In this document: positions 35,389-42,902 of the stretch, piece after piece
Numbering within the stretch: position 1 is the first letter of the stretch
Layout: each line of letters begins with the position of its first letter
From: Oribacterium sp. C9
GTDB taxonomy: Bacteria; Bacillota; Clostridia; Lachnospirales; Lachnospiraceae
Assembly (NCBI RefSeq): GCF_002007235.1
Contig: NZ_MUHW01000010.1
Location: 1 to 64,000, forward strand
Reading direction: 5' to 3'
DNA: 64,000 nt
Position numbers and translations under genes: made by a program
Notes under the pieces: generated by a model
Told to the model about the DNA's origin: nothing
Databases searched by the model: none
What the model saw: only the letters and a program-made list of their open reading frames with translations

Positions 35389-35634
35389 TTATTCCTGAGA
35401 CGCCTTTTTTCGTGCATGTTTTGCAAGTATGGCTTTCTGCACTTCATTAAGCTTATGCTTCGAAAGCTCCGCTCTTCTCTCATCCAGTTCTTTATGTCCG
35501 ACATGGTCGCAATGACCCAGTCTTGCTTCCGTGCAGGTCGCACAGGAACCGTACTTTTTATAATTTATATAAAGGTTACGCACAATAAGTGCAGTGATCA
35601 ACATCAAAATACCGATAACTATAAAATCCGCCAT
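35389..35634 (-). CDS. FeoB-associated Cys-rich membrane protein
   Basis: This 81-residue protein matches the small Cys-rich family found beside feoB in Firmicutes. One N-terminal membrane helix (ADFIVIGILMLITALIVRNL, residues 2-21) is followed by YKKYGSCATCTEARLGHCDH, giving the CxxC and Cys-His cluster, and a charged helical tail. It may assist Fe(II) uptake by FeoB; its exact job is unknown. The ATG at 35634 after GAGAGGG is chosen over one 17 codons upstream that has no ribosome site. It is the last gene of the iron cluster. Confidence 0.85.
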   Translation of the reverse strand: MADFIVIGILMLITALIVRNLYINYKKYGSCATCTEARLGHCDHVGHKELDERRAELSKHKLNEVQKAILAKHARKKASQE

Positions 35635-35773
35635 AGATCCCTCTCTTTCCTGACTCCTGTTTTTTAAACTATACCATAGATTCAATCCTTGGGTATAAGC
35701 TCTTTTTCTGATTCTTTCCTGTATCTGCCTGATGAAATAATATTTCTGCCTTTATATCACTGATATGTCCTTA

Positions 35774-36172
35774 TCAGTGTTTCACCCCTATATCTCCGAT
35801 TATCCTGTATCCCAAAGGGTCTATGGCAGCGTGCAACTTACCTATAAGAACCTCCCTGTTCTCTTCTTCAGCCATGGTAAATCCCGCCTCACCCGACTCG
35901 TGGGATGCAGTCACATCCTTCGCCTCAGGAACAGCCTTACGTATTGCGTCCTTTATATGACTTTCGCACATACCGCACATCATTCCGTCAATCACTATAT
36001 GAAGTTTATCCCCTTTATGAAATGTAATGTCTCCCGAATCCGAAACCATCTTCGGTGCTACAGGCTTTTTAAAAAAGCTCCGTACCACCCTTAGGCCCAA
36101 AATAAACATTATGCCCAGGATCGACAGTATGATAATATCCGCTCTGTTAACAGGGACCGAAAAATGAATCAT
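35774..36172 (-). CDS. Membrane-anchored heavy-metal-associated (HMA) domain protein
   Basis: The 132-residue protein has one N-terminal membrane helix (about residues 10-30, ADIIILSILGIMFILGLRVV), a Lys-rich cytoplasmic stop, and a C-terminal HMA fold with DGMMCGMCESHIKDAIRKAV, the GMxCxxC metal site at about 63-69. HMA domains bind Cu(I), Zn(II) or similar soft metals. It lies between feoB and the FeoB-associated protein, with a terminator after feoB, so it may be separately transcribed. A role as a metal carrier at the membrane is inferred. Confidence 0.82.
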   Translation of the reverse strand: MIHFSVPVNRADIIILSILGIMFILGLRVVRSFFKKPVAPKMVSDSGDITFHKGDKLHIVIDGMMCGMCESHIKDAIRKAVPEAKDVTASHESGEAGFTMAEEENREVLIGKLHAAIDPLGYRIIGDIGVKH

Positions 36173-36254
36173 ATTCCCTTTCCTCTATTCTGAATAACTA
36201 TGATCTTGAACCCATTCGATGGATTCTGCTTTTAATTGAAACGCTTCTATAAAG

Positions 36255-36283
36255 AAAAACGGGTCAGAGTATTCTCCGGCCCG
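36255..36283 (-). terminator. Terminator after feoB
   Basis: On the minus strand ACGGG and CCCGT arms with an inner GAG/CTC stem are followed by TTTTTCTTT, about 30 bases after the feoB stop. Confidence 0.8.
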
Positions 36284-36315
36284 TAAATTCTTTATTTTAA
36301 AACCAACCTGTCTTA

Positions 36316-38481
36316 TCAGGCATTTGCAAGCTTAACCGGTGTTACCTCTCTTTTGGTACTTCTCTCCGGTCTGAAGAGAAGGTAGAGATATCCGACAAGA
36401 ACAGCAAACGCAATGATGGTAAACATGCTGAACTGTACCTGTCCTACCAAAAGACCGATAAGCTGGTAAATCATAAGGCTGATACAGTAAGCATTGATAT
36501 TCTGGAATGCTATAGCGAACCAGAACCACTTCTTGCTGTTAAGCTCCTTTGCCATAGCTGAGATAGCAGCAAGGCAAGGTGAATCGAAAATATTGAACAC
36601 AAGGAATGACACTGCAGCCATACTTGTAGGGAAGAACGCTCTGAAAGCAACATTCATAGCCTCATCGTACTCTTCAAGCTCTTCGCCGAGGCTTGACACA
36701 ACTGAAAGTGTAGTAACAAGTCCTTCCTTTGCAACGAAACCTGAAAGTGATGCTGCAACTGCCTGCCAGCTTCCGAATCCGATAGGAGCAAACATCCATG
36801 CAAAAACATTACCGATTGAAGCAAGGAAAGAATCCTCAACATTCTCTACAAGTGTAAATGTTCCCTCAACAACACCAAATGCTCCAAGGAACCACATTAC
36901 TGCACAGCAGAGGAAAAGTATCGTTCCGGCCTTCTTAAGGAATGCCCATACTCTTTCCCAGACATGGAGAAGAACATTCTTTACGGATGGAATATGATAT
37001 GCAGGAAGTTCCATTACAAATGGTGCAGGATCACCTGCAAACATACGTGTCTTCTTCATGATGATGCACATGATGATGACCATGGCGATACCACCAAAAT
37101 ATATAGCCGGGGCGAACCACCATGCACCACCCATAAGGTAGCCTGCGATCACCGCGATTACAGGAAGCTTCGCACCACATGGAATGGATGTGGTTGTGAT
37201 CATAGTCATACGACGATCCTTCTCTTCCTCTATGGTACGGGTAGCCATGATTCCCGGAACACCGCAGCCCGAAGAAATAAGGAAAGGAATAAATGACTTG
37301 CCTGAAAGACCGAATCTTCTGAAAAGTCTGTCCATGATAAACGCAACTCTCGCCATGTATCCGCAATCCTCAAGTATGGTAAGGAAAAGGAATACTATAG
37401 CCATCTGAGGCGCAAATCCGAGAGGTGCGCCGAGACCACCGATGATACCATCTACAACAAGGGAGATGACCCAGTCAGATGCGCCGGCATTTGTAAGAAG
37501 ATCTGCGAAGAAAGGCTGTATCCATTCTCCAACCAGTACATCATTTGTCCAGTCAGTTACGATAGTTCCAAGCGTTGTTACTGAAACATAGTAAACAAGG
37601 AACATAACTATCGCAAAAATAGGAAGTGCAAGGACACGGTTGGTTACGATCTGGTCGATCTTATCTGAAACCGAAAGCTCACCGGATTTTCTATTCTTCA
37701 CTACAGCCTTGTCCACAAGCTTCTTGATGTAGTCGTATCTCTGATTTGTGATGATGGACTCTGCATCATCATCAAGCTCATTCTCACAGTCAGCAATGTG
37801 TGCTTCGATATCAGAAAGCGTATTTTTATCAAGCTTCAGCTGCTCAAGGGCTACGGAATCACGTTCAAATACCTTTACCGCATACCAGCGAAGATTTGTC
37901 TTATCAACGCTCTCCTCAAGATGCTCCTCGATATGAGCGATGGCATGTTCTACAGAACCGTCAAACACAGCAGGAAGCTCATTCTTTTTTCCGGCCTTTG
38001 CAACTTCTATGCAAAGCTCTGAGATCTTGTCGATACCCTCGCCTCTTAAAGCTGAGATCTCAACGATCTTACATCCAAGTTCTTTTCCAAGCTTCTCGAT
38101 GTCAACCTTATCACCGTTCTTACGGACAACATCCATCATATTTACGGCTATGACCATAGGAAGTCCGATCTCAACAAGCTGAGTGGTGAGATAAAGGTTT
38201 CTCTCGATATTTGTTCCGTCAACTATATTGAGGATCACATCCGGCTTATCATTGACAAGATAGTTACGTGACACCACCTCTTCAAGTGTATATGGAGAAA
38301 GGGAATAAATACCGGGAAGATCCTGAATGACAACTTCACGATTTCCTTTTAAACGTCCTTCCTTCTTTTCAACAGTAACACCGGGCCAGTTACCTACATA
38401 CTGGTTGCTGCCTGTAAGGGCATTGAACAGAGTTGTTTTACCACAGTTAGGGTTACCGGCTAATGCAACTTTAATTTCCAT
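36316..38481 (-). CDS. feoB: Ferrous iron transport protein B
   Basis: FeoB is the GTP-dependent membrane transporter for Fe(II). The 721-residue product has the G domain (G1 AGNPNCGKTTLFNALTG at residues 8-24, G2 VGNWPGVTVEKKEG, G3 QDLPGIYSLSPY, G4 VNMMD), a helical spacer to about residue 270, and two Gate domains in the membrane part (FIPFLISSGCGVPGIMATRT and TSIPCGAKLPVIAVIAGY with conserved Cys). The start follows feoA by 27 bases with a good ribosome site. Expression is probably controlled by iron through the divergent DtxR-type regulator. Confidence 0.96.
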   Translation of the reverse strand: MEIKVALAGNPNCGKTTLFNALTGSNQYVGNWPGVTVEKKEGRLKGNREVVIQDLPGIYSLSPYTLEEVVSRNYLVNDKPDVILNIVDGTNIERNLYLTTQLVEIGLPMVIAVNMMDVVRKNGDKVDIEKLGKELGCKIVEISALRGEGIDKISELCIEVAKAGKKNELPAVFDGSVEHAIAHIEEHLEESVDKTNLRWYAVKVFERDSVALEQLKLDKNTLSDIEAHIADCENELDDDAESIITNQRYDYIKKLVDKAVVKNRKSGELSVSDKIDQIVTNRVLALPIFAIVMFLVYYVSVTTLGTIVTDWTNDVLVGEWIQPFFADLLTNAGASDWVISLVVDGIIGGLGAPLGFAPQMAIVFLFLTILEDCGYMARVAFIMDRLFRRFGLSGKSFIPFLISSGCGVPGIMATRTIEEEKDRRMTMITTTSIPCGAKLPVIAVIAGYLMGGAWWFAPAIYFGGIAMVIIMCIIMKKTRMFAGDPAPFVMELPAYHIPSVKNVLLHVWERVWAFLKKAGTILFLCCAVMWFLGAFGVVEGTFTLVENVEDSFLASIGNVFAWMFAPIGFGSWQAVAASLSGFVAKEGLVTTLSVVSSLGEELEEYDEAMNVAFRAFFPTSMAAVSFLVFNIFDSPCLAAISAMAKELNSKKWFWFAIAFQNINAYCISLMIYQLIGLLVGQVQFSMFTIIAFAVLVGYLYLLFRPERSTKREVTPVKLANA

Positions 38482-38508
38482 ACTTTTGCCTCTCCTTCTT
38501 TAGTAACA

Positions 38509-38730
38509 TCAAGCCATCTCAAGGATGTCTGCATCATCTTTACGTATAGAAAGCTCGTAACCTCTTACGGTTATCTCTATTGGATCGCCGAGAGGAGCTA
38601 CCTTACGTACAAAAACGTCTGTACCTTTAGTGATTCCCATATCCATGATCCTTCTCTTAAGTGCGCCTTCTCCATGGATCTTGAGAACAGTTGAGGACTG
38701 CCCAACAGGAATATCTCTTAGTGTCTTCAT
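38509..38730 (-). CDS. feoA: Ferrous iron transport protein A (first copy, next to feoB)
   Basis: FeoA is a small SH3-fold protein that supports FeoB. This 73-residue copy has the family core KRRIMDMGITKGTDVFVRKVAPLGDPIEITVRGYELSIRKDDADIL, in the expected RxxDMG...LGDP..YxLxLR pattern. A GGGGG site precedes the ATG. It is directly upstream of feoB. Two TTAG-N6-CTAA-type boxes lie 30-60 bases upstream. Confidence 0.93.
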   Translation of the reverse strand: MKTLRDIPVGQSSTVLKIHGEGALKRRIMDMGITKGTDVFVRKVAPLGDPIEITVRGYELSIRKDDADILEMA

Positions 38731-38758
38731 AAATTCATCCCCCTTTTTATTTTAAAAG

Positions 38759-38772
38759 TCAGTTAATGCTAA
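38759..38772. promoter_or_regulatory. Putative DtxR/MntR-type operator box 1
   Basis: TCAGTTAATGCTAA (reverse: TTAG-CATTAA-CTGA) has the TTAG-N6-CTAA pattern with one change. It is 29 bases before feoA. Confidence 0.55.
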
Positions 38773-38778
38773 CCAAAA

Positions 38779-38792
38779 TTAGTGAAAGCTAA
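38779..38792. promoter_or_regulatory. Putative DtxR/MntR-type operator box 2
   Basis: TTAGTGAAAGCTAA is an exact TTAG-N6-CTAA palindrome half-turn spaced from box 1 (20 bases centre to centre), upstream of feoA-feoB. Confidence 0.65.
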
Positions 38793-38895
38793 CCTGTGCG
38801 GCATAAAAAAAGTTATCTGACATCTGCCACATTACTGTCATGCTATGAACGTCAAATAACCTTACGGCACAATACAGTGATATATCTTATTCTGA

Positions 38896-39114
38896 TCAGT
38901 CGACCATGATCTTTGATGCCATCTGGCTCGTGATACCGAGTCTGGTATCCTTGATGCAAACGATGACATTACCTTCACCTGTATCAGAAATTATCTCAAC
39001 CTGCTCTCCCGGAACAAATCCGAGATCCGCAAGATGCTGTCTCATGTCCTCTTTACCTGTAACTCTGCTGATCATGTGTTTACCACCAGCACCAGCCATG
39101 GATAATGGTAACAT
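38896..39114 (-). CDS. FeoA family protein (second copy)
   Basis: This 72-residue FeoA-like protein starts MLPLSMAGAGGKHMISRVTG and contains HLADLGFVPGEQVEIISDTGEGNVIVCIKDTRLGIT, the FeoA SH3 fold. The start at 39114 follows CGGAGGAAAGTT; a longer in-frame start at 39141 has the ribosome site inside it. It is the first gene of the iron cluster, separated from the other feoA by 165 bases with operator boxes. Paired FeoA proteins are common in Clostridia and may form a complex with FeoB. Confidence 0.9.
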   Translation of the reverse strand: MLPLSMAGAGGKHMISRVTGKEDMRQHLADLGFVPGEQVEIISDTGEGNVIVCIKDTRLGITSQMASKIMVD

Positions 39115-39180
39115 AACTTTCCTCCGGATATACGTAAGCATGGGGTTTCAAAACCCCTCTTCTCGTAATACTCGTTTAAA

Positions 39181-39194
39181 TTAGCATCAACTAA
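39181..39194. promoter_or_regulatory. Putative DtxR/MntR-type operator box 3
   Basis: TTAGCATCAACTAA is an exact TTAG-N6-CTAA site about 65 bases upstream of the second feoA-type gene, inside the divergent intergenic region. Confidence 0.65.
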
Positions 39195-39225
39195 CTTTAA
39201 AGTCAAGACTTTGATCTAACAAAAG

Positions 39226-39239
39226 TTAGTTACAACTAA
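39226..39239. promoter_or_regulatory. Putative DtxR/MntR-type operator box 4
   Basis: TTAGTTACAACTAA, an exact TTAG-N6-CTAA site, is the centre of a longer palindrome (GTTTAGTTGTAACTAAC on the minus strand). A CTAAC-AAAA-GTTAG inverted repeat overlaps its left side. Confidence 0.65.
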
Positions 39240-39420
39240 ACAATATTTTTATTAATTTTTTATACTTTTCCACAGTATTTCATCGATATTTTGAAAACAT
39301 ACTATTTATGGTGGTTTTATGCTATACTTGCTAACAATCTGTAGTATCTTTTTAGGATTTCTATGGATGATATAAATTTTGTTAATATTTTATTCTTTAC
39401 ATAAAGAAAGGTGACATTTT

Positions 39421-39852
39421 ATGAAAGCTTATGAGACCCATGAGTCTTCCGAAAACTATCTTGAAAGCATACTCATGCTTTCCATGGACCATCAGGTTGT
39501 CCGCTCCATTGATATAGCCAACATGCTGGGATTTTCAAAGCCTTCCGTATCCGTGGCCATGAAGCGTCTCAGGGAGGAGGGGATGATAACCGTTGACTCT
39601 AACGGCTACATTACTCTGACAGAAGACGGCATGAAAATCGCCAAGGGAACTTACGAGAAGCATATCGTTATAACCAACGTACTCATCGATCTCGGTGTAA
39701 GTGCATATACAGCAGGCCAGGATGCCTGCCGCATAGAGCATGTCCTCAGTCCGGAAACATTTGCACGAATCAAGGATTTCTACCTCAAATCTCATGACGG
39801 TGTATCACCCGAGCTTGATGCCATCAGTGCATACGAGCAGCGAAAGCCCTGA
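39421..39852 (+). CDS. DtxR/MntR-family metal-dependent regulator
   Basis: The 143-residue protein has an N-terminal winged helix (SSENYLESILMLS, then SIDIANMLGFSKPSVSVAMKRL at about 30-52) and the dimerisation/metal domain (KHIVITNVLIDLGV, then DACRIEHVLSPETFARI), giving the Glu/His ligands typical of MntR-like proteins. It lacks the SH3 third domain of true DtxR. Divergent from the feo genes with four shared palindromic boxes, it most likely represses them when Fe(II) or Mn(II) is plentiful. AAAGGTGACATTTT precedes the ATG. Confidence 0.9.
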   Translation: MKAYETHESSENYLESILMLSMDHQVVRSIDIANMLGFSKPSVSVAMKRLREEGMITVDSNGYITLTEDGMKIAKGTYEKHIVITNVLIDLGVSAYTAGQDACRIEHVLSPETFARIKDFYLKSHDGVSPELDAISAYEQRKP

Positions 39853-39926
39853 TTTACCCGGAAATGTATATCATTCTGAAGGTTCCTGTTATATGAACAT
39901 ATGCCTTCATACATCATCACGTATAC

Positions 39927-39985
39927 AAAAAAGCGTATTTGACATCGAAAACGGTCCTTGCCGTTCAGAAGTCAAATACGCTTTT
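39927..39985. terminator. Long bidirectional terminator between DtxR-type and P1B ATPase genes
   Basis: AAAAGCGTATTTGAC pairs perfectly with GTCAAATACGCTTTT, enclosing an inner AACGG/CCGTT stem. A-runs on the left and T-runs on the right allow it to end both converging transcripts. Confidence 0.9.
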
Positions 39986-40063
39986 ATTTTACGTATCATA
40001 AAATGAATTCACGAAATGCCATGAATCTGTCCGGCATCCACATGCACCGGATATGAACTTATT

Positions 40064-41995
40064 TTATATTGTTTTCTTTTCTGCAAGAAGCCTCATGGAG
40101 TTAAGTATACAGAGTACCGATACTCCCACGTCTCCGAAAACCGCAGCCCACATATTGGCGATACCAAGCGCACCCAATACAAGAACCACCGACTTTACAA
40201 CAAGGGCAAAGGCAATGTTTTGCTTTGCTATCATCATGGTCTTACGGGCAATGCCTATGGTTGTAGGAATTCTTCTCAGATCATCATCCATGATGACCAC
40301 ATCAGCAGCCTCGATGGCAGCATCTGAACCTATGGAGCCCATGGCGATACCTACATCTGCTCTTGCAAGCACAGGAGCATCATTTATTCCGTCACCTATG
40401 AAAGCCAGTGCCGCTTCACCTTCCCTTACATTCCTTTGCCCGAGATCATCCAGCAGCTCCTCCACCTTGGAAACCTTGTCCTGCGGGAGAAGCTCCGAAT
40501 AGACTTGATCAACTCCCAGATCTCTGCCCACAGCTTCTCCAACTGTCTTCCTGTCTCCGGTAAGCATCACTACCTTTCTTACACCGGCCTTTTTCATATC
40601 GGAAATGGCGTTTGCCGCCTCTTCCTTAACCTGATCCTTGATGAGGATCGCACCCAGATATCTAACCCCATCGTTTTCCTCTGCCGCAACATAAGATATG
40701 GTTGCAGACGGATCCTTAACCTCTGAAAAACCGATTCCGTTAGCCTCCATCAGTTTATCATTTCCGATAAACACCTTTCTGTCTGAAACCTTACATATGA
40801 TGCCCTGTCCGGAAACATTCTCCGTATCTGTAACAAGATTTGTATTTATCTCATAATCAGGAACCTGAGAAGCAAGCTCTTCTCTTATGGACTTTGCTAT
40901 GGGATGACCGCTCAGTCCCTCAGAAAGCGCTGCCAGTCTAAGGAGCTCAGTCCTGCTTATCCCTTCTTCACATATTATCTCAGAAACCTTGAAATTTCCC
41001 TCTGTAAGAGTTCCTGTTTTATCCGAAACAATCGTATCCACCCCGGAAAGAAGTTCCAGATAATTTGAGCCCTTTATCAGAACTCCGTTTGCGCTTGCGG
41101 CGCCGATTCCTCCGAAAAACGCAAGTGGTATGGAAATCACCAGTGCGCAAGGGCAGGAAACAACCAGAAATGTACACGCCCTGTAAAACCACGTTGCAGG
41201 ATCTCCGGTAATGATGGACGGAATCACAGCAAGAGCTATAGCCGCATATACAACTATAGGTGTATACACTCTCGCAAATCTGGTAATGAAATTCTCGGTC
41301 TTTGACTTCTTTTCAGAAGCATTTTCAACAAGCTCAAGTATCTTGGAGACCGTGGAATCCTCAAAGACCTTTAATGCCTTCACTCTCAGTAGTCCTTCAC
41401 CGTTTATACAGCCGGATATGACCATATCCCCTGTTCTGACACTGCGCGGTACAGATTCTCCTGTAAGAGCCGCAGTGTTAATAAGAGATTCTCCTGACAG
41501 AACTTCACCATCTACAGGTATCCTGTCTCCAGCCTTTATGACCAGTACATCTCCTATCTCCACATCATCAGGATCCACTGTTTCCACAGTTCCGTCTTCT
41601 CTTTCAACATTTGCCTCCTCAGGCACTATATCCATGAGGCTGGCAATGTTTTTCCGGGACTGTCCCACAGCATACTTCTGGAACCACTCTCCCACCTGAT
41701 AGAATACCATGACAGCAACAGCCTCGGAGCTCTCTCCTGTTACAAACGCTCCCACTGTTGCGATGGTCATAAGCAGGGACTCGTCCATAGGCTGTCTGTT
41801 CCTGATTCCCAGTATCGCCTTCTTAACCACCGGATATCCGCTGATAAAATACGGTATGAGATATACCAGAAAGCTGAGCAGTCTGTTACCGAACAATGCA
41901 GGACAAACGCCGGTCTTTTCTGCTGCAAGCAGGACAAAAAATATAACTACGCCCGCAAGTATCTTAAGTAATTCCTTCTTCAGTTTTTTGTCCAT
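40064..41995 (-). CDS. P1B-type heavy-metal-translocating ATPase (ZntA/CadA class)
   Basis: This pump moves soft divalent metals such as Zn(II), Cd(II) or Pb(II) out of the cell. The 643-residue product has the transmembrane metal motif SCPCALVIS, the actuator LTGESVPRS, phosphorylation motif SDKTGTLTEG, the HP motif SGHPIA and the hinge GDGINDAPVLARADVGIAMG. There is no N-terminal metal-binding domain: the first membrane helix begins at about residue 12. A stand-alone HMA protein gene precedes it, and an ArsR-type gene precedes that. The DK(T)G and CPC motifs fit Zn/Cd/Pb rather than Cu specificity. Confidence 0.93.
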   Translation of the reverse strand: MDKKLKKELLKILAGVVIFFVLLAAEKTGVCPALFGNRLLSFLVYLIPYFISGYPVVKKAILGIRNRQPMDESLLMTIATVGAFVTGESSEAVAVMVFYQVGEWFQKYAVGQSRKNIASLMDIVPEEANVEREDGTVETVDPDDVEIGDVLVIKAGDRIPVDGEVLSGESLINTAALTGESVPRSVRTGDMVISGCINGEGLLRVKALKVFEDSTVSKILELVENASEKKSKTENFITRFARVYTPIVVYAAIALAVIPSIITGDPATWFYRACTFLVVSCPCALVISIPLAFFGGIGAASANGVLIKGSNYLELLSGVDTIVSDKTGTLTEGNFKVSEIICEEGISRTELLRLAALSEGLSGHPIAKSIREELASQVPDYEINTNLVTDTENVSGQGIICKVSDRKVFIGNDKLMEANGIGFSEVKDPSATISYVAAEENDGVRYLGAILIKDQVKEEAANAISDMKKAGVRKVVMLTGDRKTVGEAVGRDLGVDQVYSELLPQDKVSKVEELLDDLGQRNVREGEAALAFIGDGINDAPVLARADVGIAMGSIGSDAAIEAADVVIMDDDLRRIPTTIGIARKTMMIAKQNIAFALVVKSVVLVLGALGIANMWAAVFGDVGVSVLCILNSMRLLAEKKTI

Positions 41996-42050
41996 TATTT
42001 CCTCTTTTCAGATAATGCCGATCCTCCTCATCCTTCAAAAAAAGAAGGAA

Positions 42051-42266
42051 TTATAATTCTACAGAAAAATCAGGTTCTATCTTCTTTCCTGTCTCTATAG
42101 CAAGCTTAAGGATCTCATCAAACTTCTCTTCATCCGCATCAAGTGTAAATTTCTGCATCACGAAATTTACCTTTGCATCATTAACGCCGTCTAATTTCTT
42201 CACTGCCTCTTCAACCTTCGCAGCACAGTTGGCACAATCGATCTCACATTTGAACTTCTTTTTCAT
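42051..42266 (-). CDS. Free-standing heavy-metal-associated domain protein
   Basis: This 71-residue protein is a single HMA domain with the metal site CEIDCANCAAKVEEAVKKL (the CxxC pair at residues 13-16, within DCANC). It looks like the metal-binding domain normally fused to the N-terminus of the P1B ATPase, here encoded as a separate gene 55 bases upstream of the pump gene and 12 bases after the ArsR-type gene. It probably delivers metal to the pump. Confidence 0.9.
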   Translation of the reverse strand: MKKKFKCEIDCANCAAKVEEAVKKLDGVNDAKVNFVMQKFTLDADEEKFDEILKLAIETGKKIEPDFSVEL

Positions 42267-42278
42267 ATTCTTTCTCCT

Positions 42279-42608
42279 TTACTCTTCAACATGCTCCTTG
42301 CCCATTGCGATGATAACCTTAACATGATCATCAGCAAGGCTGTAATACATGGCCTTTCCATCCCGTCGTGATTTTATCAGCTTACTTGTTTTCAGTATCT
42401 TAAGCTGATGGGATATAGCCGACTGGTTCATCTCTAGATCATCACATATCTCAGTCACGTTCTTCTCTCCCTGAAAAAGATCGTACAGGATCTTTATTCT
42501 GGTGGAATCTCCGAATACCTTGAAAAGCTCTGCAAGGTCGCTGAGCTCATCCTCGGAAACGTTCTGAATGAGATGATCTATCTTTTTCTCATCATATTCT
42601 TCTGCCAC
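42279..42608 (-). CDS. ArsR/SmtB-family metal-sensing repressor (CadC-like)
   Basis: The 109-residue protein has the ArsR winged helix: LAELFKVFGDSTRIKILYDL (about 25-44), VTEICDDLEMNQSAISHQLKIL as recognition region, and SRRDGKAMYYSLADDHVKVII, with His residues in the last helix (DDHVKVIIAMGKEHVEE) forming an alpha-5 type site like SmtB/CzrA, typical of Zn sensors. It lacks the N-terminal Cys pair of CadC. First gene of the metal export operon, probably repressing it until metal binds. Confidence 0.92.
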   Translation of the reverse strand: MAEEYDEKKIDHLIQNVSEDELSDLAELFKVFGDSTRIKILYDLFQGEKNVTEICDDLEMNQSAISHQLKILKTSKLIKSRRDGKAMYYSLADDHVKVIIAMGKEHVEE

Positions 42609-42741
42609 TGTTTACTCCATTTCTGACACAATCTGTGTCAAAAGCTGACATTTTATCCTGTTATGCAGGCTTAAATGCTCTTTTTGTATGAATACAAACC
42701 GGATCAAGCCTACAATGCCGGGAGTTAAATGAATCGACGCT

Positions 42742-42763
42742 CATATGAATATATTATCATATG
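42742..42763. promoter_or_regulatory. Operator of the metal export operon
   Basis: CATATGA and TCATATG form perfect 7-base arms separated by 8 bases, similar to the imperfect 12-2-12 palindromes of SmtB/CadC sites (ATATGAA type). It covers the -10 box of the ArsR-type gene promoter. Confidence 0.75.
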
Positions 42764-42778
42764 TTATAACATTGTCAA
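42751..42778 (-). promoter_or_regulatory. Promoter of the ArsR-HMA-P1B ATPase operon
   Basis: On the minus strand TTGACA (42773-42778) and TAATAT (42751-42756) are separated by 16 bases. The start of transcription would be about 130 bases before the first gene. Confidence 0.82.
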
Positions 42779-42780
42779 CA

Positions 42781-42820
42781 AAAAAAAGAGATGTATCCAT
42801 TTATTTCAGGATGCATCTCT
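42781..42820 (-). terminator. Terminator after fumC
   Basis: On the minus strand AGAGATGCATCC and GGATACATCTCT pair (one mismatch, 10-nt loop) and are followed by a long T-run which abuts the next promoter. Confidence 0.9.
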
Positions 42821-42902
42821 CGTCAGACTGATCATCTGAAAGAAGATCAACTGCTGTCATATGAATATACGTCTGACAGCTGACACTTTAAACATTTTAA
42901 TA

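Noticed and set aside
35262-35543. A 93-codon open frame overlapping the FeoB-associated gene
   Set aside because: It is out of frame with the better supported 81-residue gene, has no ribosome site and runs through the promoter of the structured RNA.
38731-38895. Frameshifted second half of a single feoA
   Set aside because: Both feoA-type frames are complete, with own ribosome sites and stops, so they are two genes rather than a broken one.
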